Shown here: in pieces, positions 9,979 to 18,131 of the stretch
How the letters are laid out: each line of letters opens with the position of its first letter
How positions within the stretch are numbered: the stretch's first letter is position 1
From: Planctomycetota bacterium
Lineage (GTDB): Bacteria; Planctomycetota; UBA1135; UBA2386
Length of the DNA: 64,000 nt
Direction: 5' to 3'
NCBI GenBank assembly: GCA_016235155.1
Contig: JACRLW010000053.1
Location: 62,298 to 126,297 of the forward strand
Position numbers and translations under genes: made by a program
The notes under the pieces: model-generated
What the model was told of the DNA's origin: nothing
Database searches by the model: none
The model's input: the letters and a program-made list of their open reading frames with translations, nothing else

Positions 9979-11310
9979 ATGTTCCACACGCGTTTGATCG
10001 CCGTCTTCCTCGCCACATCCATCACCCTCCTGGCGCAGGAGACCTCGCCGGACGCGAAGCCCGTCGAACGCGTCGTGCCGCCGACGCCGTGGCGCAACCT
10101 CTTCGACGGCAAGACCCTCGACGGTTGGACCACGAGCGGCGGGCGCTACGACGGCACCGCCCGCTGGAGCGTCGAGGACGGCGCGATCGTCGGCCGCGTC
10201 GGCGACAACAAGTCGGGCGGCCTGCTCTACACGGCGCACGCGTGGCACAGCTTCGACTTCACGATGCGCACGCGGATCGACTGGCCGTTCGACAGCGGCG
10301 TGTTCGTCCGCATGGCGAAGAACGGCAAGGGTGCGCAGGTCACGCTCGACTGGCGCGACGGCGGCGAGATCGGCGGCATCTACGCCGACGGCTTCCTCCA
10401 GCACAACCAGGTCGGCGCGACGAAGTTCAGGAAGGACGAGTGGAACGACGTGCGCGTGCGCTGCACGGGACGTGACCTCCGCCTCGAGTTCTGGCTCAAC
10501 GGCGAGAAGCTCACCGACTACCGCCTCCCGCCCGGAACGGAGGGCCACGCGCCGACCGGCCTGATCGGCGTGCAGGTCCACGGCGGGATCGAACCGGAGG
10601 ATCACGCCGCGCGGTTCTTGGACCTCAGCCTGCGCGAGTTGCCGGTCTTCGATCTCGCCGACTTCGACTGCGACGACGACGGCTTCCTCACCCCACGCAA
10701 GGACAGCGGTTGGACCGCGTTGCTCGACGCCCAGCTCGGCAAGTGGCAGGCGAGCGGCGGCGACGGGCAGGGCTTCTCCTGCGACGGGCGGATCCTCGAT
10801 CTCCTGATGGAGGGCGGGGCTCACGAATTGCGGACGCGCGAGGACTTCGAGGACTTCGCGCTGCGCCTCGACTTCGCGATGGTGCGCGGCGCGAACTCCG
10901 GCGTCTTCCTGCGCGCGGACCGCGCGCGCGACGACTCCGCGTTCTCCGGCTGCGAGGTCCAGATCCTCGACGACTTCCACTGGGAAGAGGACTCGAACAG
11001 CAAGCTGAAGCCCTGGCAGTTGAGCGGCAGCCTCTACGGCGCCGTCGCCGCCGGTCACCCCGGCACTCTCCATCCGCTCGGCTGCTGGAACAGCTACGAG
11101 ATCCGCTGCAAGGGCACCAGGATGAGCTGCGAACTGAACGGCGTCCTGCTCTGGGACGTCGACACCAACGACGTGAAGCCCGAACAGGGCGCCCCGTTCG
11201 GCGAGCGGGCGAAGCGGGGCTTCCTCGGGATCCAGCGTCACGCTCCGTCGCGTGCGATCGAGGGCGGCGCCTATCTGCGGGTGCGCAACGCCTTCGTGAA
11301 GAGCCTCTGA
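9979..11310 (+). CDS. secreted protein with two DUF1080 (3-keto-disaccharide hydrolase-like) domains
   Basis: WRNLFDGKTLDGWT...FDSGVFVRM and second ...ALRLDFAMVRGANSGVFLRADRARDDSAFSGCEVQILDD. Confidence 0.85.
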   Translation: MFHTRLIAVFLATSITLLAQETSPDAKPVERVVPPTPWRNLFDGKTLDGWTTSGGRYDGTARWSVEDGAIVGRVGDNKSGGLLYTAHAWHSFDFTMRTRIDWPFDSGVFVRMAKNGKGAQVTLDWRDGGEIGGIYADGFLQHNQVGATKFRKDEWNDVRVRCTGRDLRLEFWLNGEKLTDYRLPPGTEGHAPTGLIGVQVHGGIEPEDHAARFLDLSLRELPVFDLADFDCDDDGFLTPRKDSGWTALLDAQLGKWQASGGDGQGFSCDGRILDLLMEGGAHELRTREDFEDFALRLDFAMVRGANSGVFLRADRARDDSAFSGCEVQILDDFHWEEDSNSKLKPWQLSGSLYGAVAAGHPGTLHPLGCWNSYEIRCKGTRMSCELNGVLLWDVDTNDVKPEQGAPFGERAKRGFLGIQRHAPSRAIEGGAYLRVRNAFVKSL

Positions 11311-11324
11311 TCGGCGGGGCTCGG

Positions 11325-11348
11325 CCGGCTCGAGGTGTGGCGAGCCGG
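11325..11348 (+). terminator. candidate intrinsic terminator hairpin after the DUF1080 gene
   Basis: CCGGCTCG-aggtgtgg-CGAGCCGG perfect 8-bp stem just after the stop; no U-tract. Confidence 0.4.
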
Positions 11349-11429
11349 AGGGAACATGGCGACCGGGTCGTGACGTCGCAGCTACGCTTCGATCCGTCCC
11401 TCTCTCCGCTCGCCCGAACCGGTCTCTCG

Positions 11430-12995
11430 ATGCGAATCGCTCGATCTCTCGCCGCGGCAGCCGTGGTGGCCGTCGCCGTCTCCGCACAATCACCCCTGAC
11501 GACGCTCTACTCGGGCGGCAATGGGGGCGCCGCGGAGTGGACCAACTTCTTCAACCTCACGCCGGTGGCGGGGCTCGCGGTCACGCAGTTCGACCTCAAC
11601 GTGTCGAGCGCGATCGGTACGCCCGGCACGATCGACGTCTATCTCACCGCGCCCGGCGGGACCTACTCCGGCAACGAGTTCAACGCGGGGGCTTGGACAC
11701 TCGCGGCGAGCAGCGCGTCGTTCACGTCCAACGGACCGGGCGTGGCGACCTCGGCGATCCTGACGGCGCCGATGCTGCTCAGCCCCGGCCAGATCGGCGT
11801 GGCGATCCGCTACCGCGGCGTGGCGATGAGCTACACGAACGGCACCGGCGCCAACCAGCTGTATTCCAACAGCGAACTCACGCTGTCCGCGGGTTCGTCG
11901 AGTTCGTCGACAACGGGCCCGTTCACCGGCGGCATCAACAGCCCTCGCGTCTGGAACGGCGCGGTCCACTACCTCGTCGGCTCGGGATTCGCCCGGGCGA
12001 CTGCCTATGGATCCGGCTGCGGCGCCGGCGCTCCGTCGACCATGTACGAGTTGTTCAACGGCTCGACGAACGTCGTCGATCTGTCGAACACGGCCTACCA
12101 GATGCTCTGGGTCGGCAACGGCTACGTCGTCCTCCCGAGCCTGGCGACGCTCGTGACCCCGACGGCCGGCCAGCTCACGCTCACGGACGACTCGATCACG
12201 ACCGTGACCCTGCCCTGGCCGTTCCCCACGCAGAACGGGAACGTCACGAGCGTGTCGGTCGGGTCGAACGGCTACGTCCATTGGGGGACGTCGAGCTTCA
12301 CCGGCTACGTCGAATCGCTCGCCTTGATGCTGAGCAACCCGAGCGGGGTCTACGGCCTCTGGGACGACCTGAATCCCGCCGCGGGCGGCACGGTGCACGC
12401 CGAGCAGGATCCGATCGACCCGACGCAGTTCCACATCACCTGGCTGGGCGTCTACGAGTACGCGACGGCGAACCCCAACACGTTCCAGATCACGCTCTCG
12501 CAGTTCGGGAACGTCGACGTCATCTACGGGGCGCTGGCCTGCCGCGACGCCCTCGCCGGCTACTCCAAGGGCGCGGGCGCGACGAACCCGGTGGCGGTCG
12601 ACCTCTCGGCCGTCAGCGGCCACACCATCGGCAACGGGAACTGGACCCTGACGATGAGCTCCGTCGCCCGACCGGTGATGGGCCAGACCGGCATCGTCCG
12701 CACCAACGGCATCCAGCCCGGATCGGTCGGCGGCGTGATCGGCTACGGCATCGCGCAGACCAACTTCGATCTGTCGATCATCGGCATGACCGGCTGCACG
12801 CAATACGCGACCCTCGACGCGACCTTGACCTTCGCGACGCCGGGCGCCACCGCCGACCACCCGCTCCCGATCCCGATCATCCCGTCGATCGCCGGCGCCT
12901 CGCTGTTCCTGCAGTCGTTCGTCGTGACGCCGGGGGCCAACCCGTTCAGCGTCGTCGCGACCAACGGCATGCAGTGGGTGCTGGACGTGAACTGA
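11430..12995 (+). CDS. large secreted protein with shared C-terminal module
   Basis: Signal peptide MRIARSLAAAAVVAVAVSAQ; beta-rich Gly/Thr/Ser composition; C-terminus IPIIPSIAGASLFLQSFVVTPGANPFSVVATNGMQWVLDV. Confidence 0.8.
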   Translation: MRIARSLAAAAVVAVAVSAQSPLTTLYSGGNGGAAEWTNFFNLTPVAGLAVTQFDLNVSSAIGTPGTIDVYLTAPGGTYSGNEFNAGAWTLAASSASFTSNGPGVATSAILTAPMLLSPGQIGVAIRYRGVAMSYTNGTGANQLYSNSELTLSAGSSSSSTTGPFTGGINSPRVWNGAVHYLVGSGFARATAYGSGCGAGAPSTMYELFNGSTNVVDLSNTAYQMLWVGNGYVVLPSLATLVTPTAGQLTLTDDSITTVTLPWPFPTQNGNVTSVSVGSNGYVHWGTSSFTGYVESLALMLSNPSGVYGLWDDLNPAAGGTVHAEQDPIDPTQFHITWLGVYEYATANPNTFQITLSQFGNVDVIYGALACRDALAGYSKGAGATNPVAVDLSAVSGHTIGNGNWTLTMSSVARPVMGQTGIVRTNGIQPGSVGGVIGYGIAQTNFDLSIIGMTGCTQYATLDATLTFATPGATADHPLPIPIIPSIAGASLFLQSFVVTPGANPFSVVATNGMQWVLDVN

Positions 12996-13086
12996 CGGCG
13001 GCTGGTCGAGACAGCCCTGTGGTGCAGAAAGCTGCGCCGTGACGCTCGGTCGCGGCGCCGCTATGACGGGCCGAGGCAAGGCTTCG

Positions 13087-14139
13087 ATGACTGAGCGATT
13101 CGTGCGGATCTCCGTCGTGGTCGCGCTCGCGTGCGCCGTTGCGGCGAGTGCGCAGCAGGTGACCGTCGTCCCGAGGAGCATGACGGCGCCGGGAGGGACG
13201 TCGATCAGCCGGCCGGGCTCCAGGGACCTCCGCTGGTATCCGTTCGGCTACGGCGTGAGCCGGCAGATGCAACTCTATGAGCGGGGCTACATCGACGTGC
13301 CGTCGGGAGCGTCGTTGACGCGAATCGGCTTCCCGAAGGACGACGGCCACTCATCGGACGCGCGCCGCGTGCTCGTCGACTTCGACGTCGGACCGACGAC
13401 CCGAACGCGCGACTCGATCGCTCTCGACTTCGCCGCGAACTTCTCGGCTCCGCCGACCCGTGTGATCACGCGCCGGGTCGTGGACCTTCCTGCGCTCGTG
13501 CCGGGGGTGCCGGGGTTCTGGGTGGCGTTCGACCGACCGTTCGCCTTCGACGCGTCGCTCGGTTTCGTCACCGATGCGCGGGTCCACGCGAACTCGTACT
13601 CCAACGTGCCCTTCGACTACTGGGTCGACGCCGGGTCCTACGCCGGGCAGTACCTCGGACTCGGCTGCGTTCAGTTGCCGCGTATCGATCTGTGGAGGAA
13701 CCCTGCACTCTGGAGCGCGCAAGGTTGCGTGTTCAACACGTGGTTCACCTCCACGCTGCCGAGTCCATCGGGTCCGGCGGTGTTGGCCGTGGGTACGACT
13801 GCGGTCCCGGCCGGTATCCCGCTCGAACCGATCGGCGCTCCAGGCTGCTGGCTTCGCATCCAACCGCTGGCATTCGTCACGCCGACGACGACCTCACCCC
13901 TTCGGTTCGTCCTCACGTATCAGGTGCCGTACTCGCTCGTCGGATCCGAGCTGCAGATGCAGGGCTTCGTGTCGGCACCGGGCGCGAACGCGCTCGGTTG
14001 GTTGGCTTCGGGCGCGGTGAGCGTGCCCATCGCCCTGCGCACCGGGTCGCGCATCCTCCTGGCCACCGGCGATGCCGAAGCAGTGACCGGTTGGCTCGGC
14101 GACGACGTGGGTCCCATCACGTGGTTCCAATGGCATTGA
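13087..14139 (+). CDS. secreted protein, tandem paralogue A
   Basis: Signal peptide MTERFVRISVVVALACAVAASAQ; region GASLTRIGFPKDDGHSSDARRVLVDFDVG shared with downstream gene. Confidence 0.8.
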   Translation: MTERFVRISVVVALACAVAASAQQVTVVPRSMTAPGGTSISRPGSRDLRWYPFGYGVSRQMQLYERGYIDVPSGASLTRIGFPKDDGHSSDARRVLVDFDVGPTTRTRDSIALDFAANFSAPPTRVITRRVVDLPALVPGVPGFWVAFDRPFAFDASLGFVTDARVHANSYSNVPFDYWVDAGSYAGQYLGLGCVQLPRIDLWRNPALWSAQGCVFNTWFTSTLPSPSGPAVLAVGTTAVPAGIPLEPIGAPGCWLRIQPLAFVTPTTTSPLRFVLTYQVPYSLVGSELQMQGFVSAPGANALGWLASGAVSVPIALRTGSRILLATGDAEAVTGWLGDDVGPITWFQWH

Positions 14140-15176
14140 TCGCAGTTCGCGCTGCAGCCGTCGCGGCCGTCATCGTTCTTGGTATTCCGGCGCAATCCGT
14201 GGCAGTGCATCCGTCCTACGCGGCAGGTCCGCCGCCGCGATACGTGTTGCCGTCCGTCAACTCGCAGAACGGATTCCCGTTCAGCGCCGGGTTGTCCCGC
14301 CAGATGGTCGTGTTCGGCGTATCCGAATTGCGGCTGGCGCACGGCGCGGTGATCGACGCGATCGGCTTCCCTCGGGACGACGGCACTTGGACGAGCACAC
14401 AGTCGGTCGACGTGAGGTTCCGCATAGGCTCGGCTGCGCTGCCCTTCGTTTCGGCGCCCACGGTCTTCGACGCCAACTGGCACGGCGTTCCCAGCGAGGT
14501 CTTTGCCCTGCGCACTCTCGCCCTGCCGGCGTTGTCGCCGAACCTCGAGGTCGTCTGGATTCCCTTCGACCATCCGTATGGCTTCGATGGCTCGCGTGAC
14601 CTCGTGCTCGAGTCGGTCGTGACGGCCACTGGCACGAACGGTTATCCATTCGACTATCGCCTCGAAGCGTTCGGCGCGGGGCCGGGCTCCGTCGCCGTCG
14701 GCCAACCCTGTCCGACCTCGGGCGGTTGGACGCCGGGGCTGAGCGGCTTCATCTCGCCCGTGACGCAGCGGCTCGAATACGGCGTCAACCGGAGCGTGGC
14801 GGACACCGGCGTTGCGTTCCTGTTCGCTCTCCAACCGCGAGCGACGCCGCTGGACCTCACGGGGATCGGTGCTTCGGGTTGCTCGCTGTACCTCGATCCC
14901 CTGGTGACCGTCACCGGACGGACGCGATCCGACGGCGTCTACTGGGCTCCGTCGGCTGACATCGGCGGGTTGCGTTCGTACACCAACCTCATCTGCCTGC
15001 AGGCAGCGATCGGCGACTACTTCGCCAATCCGTTGGGCGTCATCACCACCGTGATGCTCGAGATCCGCTTCCGAGTGGATCCCTTCGCGATGCACATCGT
15101 CGCCCAGGGTTCGCCGAACGCGAGCTCGGGAGCGAGCTTTCTGTTCTGGGGCGGCGCCGTGTTGTTCCGCCACTGA
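14130..15176 (+). CDS. secreted protein, tandem paralogue B
   Basis: Signal peptide MALIAVRAAAVAAVIVLGIPAQ; region GAVIDAIGFPRDDGTWTSTQSVDVRFRIG; overlaps paralogue A by 10 bp. Confidence 0.8.
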   Translation: MALIAVRAAAVAAVIVLGIPAQSVAVHPSYAAGPPPRYVLPSVNSQNGFPFSAGLSRQMVVFGVSELRLAHGAVIDAIGFPRDDGTWTSTQSVDVRFRIGSAALPFVSAPTVFDANWHGVPSEVFALRTLALPALSPNLEVVWIPFDHPYGFDGSRDLVLESVVTATGTNGYPFDYRLEAFGAGPGSVAVGQPCPTSGGWTPGLSGFISPVTQRLEYGVNRSVADTGVAFLFALQPRATPLDLTGIGASGCSLYLDPLVTVTGRTRSDGVYWAPSADIGGLRSYTNLICLQAAIGDYFANPLGVITTVMLEIRFRVDPFAMHIVAQGSPNASSGASFLFWGGAVLFRH

Positions 15177-15189
15177 TGCGCCGGTGGCG

Positions 15190-15551
15190 TCGTCACGGCA
15201 GCGCCGCGCGCACGAACTGCGGCGCCGGCAGTCCTGATAGTCGCCGCCGAGCTCGGGCTCGGCTTGCAGGGCGTCCTGCCAATACACGCGGTGGATCTGA
15301 TACGGACCGATCGCGAGGCCGCCGTCGCCGTCGGGCGGGTCGGTGCGGTCGCCGGACTCGACCATGCGGATCGCGTCGAGGACCTCCTGGAGTGACCAGG
15401 TGCTTCGACGCGGGACCATGACCATCGAGGCGATCCACGCGGCGATCACGAGGACCGCGCCGAGCGTGGCGCGGCGTCGCAAGCGCACGCGCAGGCGGCG
15501 TGGGCCGGCGCAACGCTCAGCGCGCCGGGGCATCGGTCGCGAGCAGGCCAT
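15190..15551 (-). pseudogene. truncated/degenerate lysozyme-like (i-type lysozyme/transglycosylase-like) membrane protein
   Basis: TM segment then LQEVLDAIRMVESGDRTDPPDGDGGLAIGPYQIHRVYWQDALQAEPELGGDYQDCR; recognisable domain stops there and the frame runs antisense through the neighbouring gene. Confidence 0.5.
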
Positions 15552-16143
15552 CGGATGCGAGGCGCGCGATCGCGGCGCGCGCGGCCTCGGCGCGAAGGGC
15601 AGCCCAGTCCACGTCGCCGCTGCCTGCGACGCCGACGCTCGCGACCCAGGTCACGTCCTCCTTGGTGACGTCGAAGAGGCGCACGTCGATCGTCGCGCGC
15701 GGACGCGAGATCGTGTAGCCGCCGGCGACCCACGACGTGCTGTAGCCCCAACCCCAGGGTCGCCCGCGGCCTCCATAGCCGCTGGTCGTGATCGACGGCG
15801 GGACCCACTGCTCGTCGGTCCACGAGCTGATCGGCTTGAGGACGAGGAAGCCGTCGGCGCCGGTCTTGCGGACGGTCTCCGCGATCTGGTCCTCGCTGTG
15901 TTCCTTGCCCGGGAAGAGGAGTTCACCGAGCCGCGACGTCGCCACGCCGTGTCCGCTCAGCGCCTCGCTCATCGCGATCTCCACGACGGTGCGCATGCGC
16001 AGGTCGCCGTCGGGAGCGGACACGCAGATTCGCTGGTAGCGCCGCCCCGCGAGGTCGGGCGAGAGGACGGCGGCGACGTCGGTCTCGATGCCGCGGCAAG
16101 CGGCGAAGGTGAACAGGAGCACGCAGGCGAGCGCGCGGAGCAT
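15517..16143 (-). CDS. lipoprotein of unknown function
   Basis: MLRALACVLLFTFAACRG lipobox; TVRKTGADGFLVLKPISSWTDEQW, IDVRLFDVTKEDVTWVASV resembling DUF4136-like lipoproteins. Confidence 0.7.
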   Translation of the reverse strand: MLRALACVLLFTFAACRGIETDVAAVLSPDLAGRRYQRICVSAPDGDLRMRTVVEIAMSEALSGHGVATSRLGELLFPGKEHSEDQIAETVRKTGADGFLVLKPISSWTDEQWVPPSITTSGYGGRGRPWGWGYSTSWVAGGYTISRPRATIDVRLFDVTKEDVTWVASVGVAGSGDVDWAALRAEAARAAIARLASDGLLATDAPAR

Positions 16144-16155
16144 GCGCGGAGGATA
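16141..16155 (-). promoter_or_regulatory. candidate -10 hexamer TATCCT 6 nt before ATG
   Basis: On - strand: TATCCT-CCGCGC-ATG. Confidence 0.35.
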
Positions 16156-16201
16156 GGCGGCGCGATGGACAGGCGCGCGCGCGCCGCCCACGATCGCGCC
16201 G

Positions 16202-17560
16202 ATGAAGTTGCTCGTCCTCGACGTCGTCGGACTGCGCGGCAAGGACCTGGCGCATGCGCCGAGTTTGCGCGCGCTCGGCGAACGCGGCTTCGGAGCACCA
16301 CTGCGCACCGTGTTTCCCGCGGTCACATGCACGGTGCAGGCGAGCTTCCTCACGGGCCGGCTGCCGCGCGAACACGGGGTCGTCGCGAACGGTTGGTACT
16401 TCCGCGACCTGGCACAGGTCTGGCTCTGGCGCCAGGCCAACGGGCTCGTGCAGGGCGAGAAGCTCTACGAGACGGCGAAGGCTCGCGACCCACGCTTCAC
16501 CTGCGCGAAGCTGTTCTGGTGGTTCAACATGTACGCGGACGTCGCGTGGTCGGTGACGCCGCGTCCGGAGTACCACGCGAACGGGCTGAAGAAACCCGGC
16601 CTCTACAGCGAGCCGCCGGACCTCCAGGCGGCGTTGCAGAGCGACCTCGGGCCGTTCCCGCTGTTCCAGTTCTGGGGACCGGGCGCGGGCATCGCATCGA
16701 CGCGATGGATCGCCGACGCCGCGCTCGAGGTGATCCGCCGTCACGACCCGACGCTGTGCATGGTCTACCTGCCGCACCTCGACTACGACCACCAGCGCTT
16801 CGGACCCGACGACCCGCGTTCGGTCGCGCAGGTCTCCGCCCTCGACGCCGAGGCCGGCAGGCTGATCGATGCGGCTCGAGCGCGCGGGGCGGAGGTCATG
16901 GCGCTCGCGGAGTACGGCATCGAACGCGTGGAGCTGGCGATCCCGATCAACCGCGTGCTGCACGAAAAGGGCTTCTTGCGGGTGCAGGAGACCGGCCACG
17001 GCCAGCTCCTCGATTGCGGCGCGTGCCGGGCGTTCGCCGTCGCGGATCACCAGTGCGCGCACGTCTACGTCAAGGACGCGCGCGACCTCGCCGCCGTGAA
17101 GGCGCTGCTCGAAGCACAGACGGGCGTCGAGAGGGTGCTCGACCGCGCCGGGCAGCAAGCACTCGGCATCGACCACGAACGCAGCGGTGAACTCGTGTGT
17201 GTCGCGGCGAAGGGCGCCTGGTTCGCCTACCACTACTGGCTCGACGAAGCACGCCGCCCCGACTTCGCCACGACGGTCGACATCCATCGCAAGCCGGGCT
17301 ACGACCCGACCGAGCTGTTCGTCGACCCCGCGCTGCGCTTTCCGAAGTTGCGCGTCGCGAAGAACCTCGCCAGGAAACTGCTCGGCTTCCGCTACCTGAT
17401 GGACGTGATCGGCACCGATCCGTCGATCGTGCGCGGCTCGCACGGGCGGATCTTCGAGGAAGCCGATGCCGGACCGGTGTTCCTGTGCTCGGACCGGCGC
17501 GACGCGGCGGACTTCGTCGACGCGACGGACGTCGCGCGGCGGATCCTCGCGTTGTTGTGA
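16202..17560 (+). CDS. type I phosphodiesterase/nucleotide pyrophosphatase (alkaline phosphatase superfamily) protein
   Basis: LLVLDVVGL...PSLRALGERGFGAPLRTVFPAVTCTVQASFLTGRLPREHGVVANGWYFRD...VYLPHLDYDHQRFGPD. Confidence 0.85.
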   Translation: MKLLVLDVVGLRGKDLAHAPSLRALGERGFGAPLRTVFPAVTCTVQASFLTGRLPREHGVVANGWYFRDLAQVWLWRQANGLVQGEKLYETAKARDPRFTCAKLFWWFNMYADVAWSVTPRPEYHANGLKKPGLYSEPPDLQAALQSDLGPFPLFQFWGPGAGIASTRWIADAALEVIRRHDPTLCMVYLPHLDYDHQRFGPDDPRSVAQVSALDAEAGRLIDAARARGAEVMALAEYGIERVELAIPINRVLHEKGFLRVQETGHGQLLDCGACRAFAVADHQCAHVYVKDARDLAAVKALLEAQTGVERVLDRAGQQALGIDHERSGELVCVAAKGAWFAYHYWLDEARRPDFATTVDIHRKPGYDPTELFVDPALRFPKLRVAKNLARKLLGFRYLMDVIGTDPSIVRGSHGRIFEEADAGPVFLCSDRRDAADFVDATDVARRILALL

Positions 17561-17618
17561 GGGCCCTGAGCCCGCGAGGAATCCGAGGCATGCCATCGGC
17601 AGCGGGCGCACGAGTTCC

Positions 17619-17633
17619 TACGCTGCGCGGATG
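17619..17633 (+). promoter_or_regulatory. candidate -10 hexamer TACGCT 6 nt before ATG of slyD
   Basis: TACGCT-GCGCGG-ATG. Confidence 0.4.
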
Positions 17634-18131
17634 CCGAGCACACCGACGGTCGCCGACGGCCGCGTCGTCACCCTTCACTACAAGCTGCAACTGCGCAGCG
17701 ACGAGATCGTCGTCGACACGCAGGCCGAGGACGCCCCGATGAGCTACCTGCACGGTGCCTCGAACATCGTGCGCGGGCTCGAGGTCGCGCTCATGGGCAA
17801 GCGCGCGGGCGACGTGATCGCGGTCGTCGTCGAGCCAAAGGACGGCTACGGCGAGCGCGACGAGGACGCGGTCGACGACGTGCCGCGCGACGTCTTCCCT
17901 GCCGACATCGAGCTCGCGGTCGGCCTTCAACTCACGGCGGAGGACGAGGACGGCATGGTCGTGCCGTGCGTCGTGCGGGAGATCCACAAGGACCACGTGG
18001 TGGTCGACATGAATCACCCGCTCGCGGGGGAGCGCCTGCGCTACGAGATCTTCGTGCTCGACGTGCGCGACGCGACGCCGGAGGAACTCGAGCACGGCCA
18101 TCCGCATGGCGAAGGTTGCGAGGACGAGTGA
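17631..18131 (+). CDS. slyD: SlyD-like FKBP-type peptidyl-prolyl cis-trans isomerase
   Basis: VTLHYKLQLRSDEIVVDTQ...YLHGASNIVRGLEVALMGKRAGDVIAVVVEPKDGYGERDEDAVDDVPRDVF... His-containing C-terminus. Confidence 0.9.
   Translation: MPSTPTVADGRVVTLHYKLQLRSDEIVVDTQAEDAPMSYLHGASNIVRGLEVALMGKRAGDVIAVVVEPKDGYGERDEDAVDDVPRDVFPADIELAVGLQLTAEDEDGMVVPCVVREIHKDHVVVDMNHPLAGERLRYEIFVLDVRDATPEELEHGHPHGEGCEDE

Noticed and set aside
7757-10018. 753-aa ORF on - strand
   Set aside because: Antisense to type III glutamine synthetase
13920-15551. 543-aa - strand ORF as one complete protein
   Set aside because: Only the first about 115 codons look like a protein domain; the rest is antisense to a well-supported secreted protein gene
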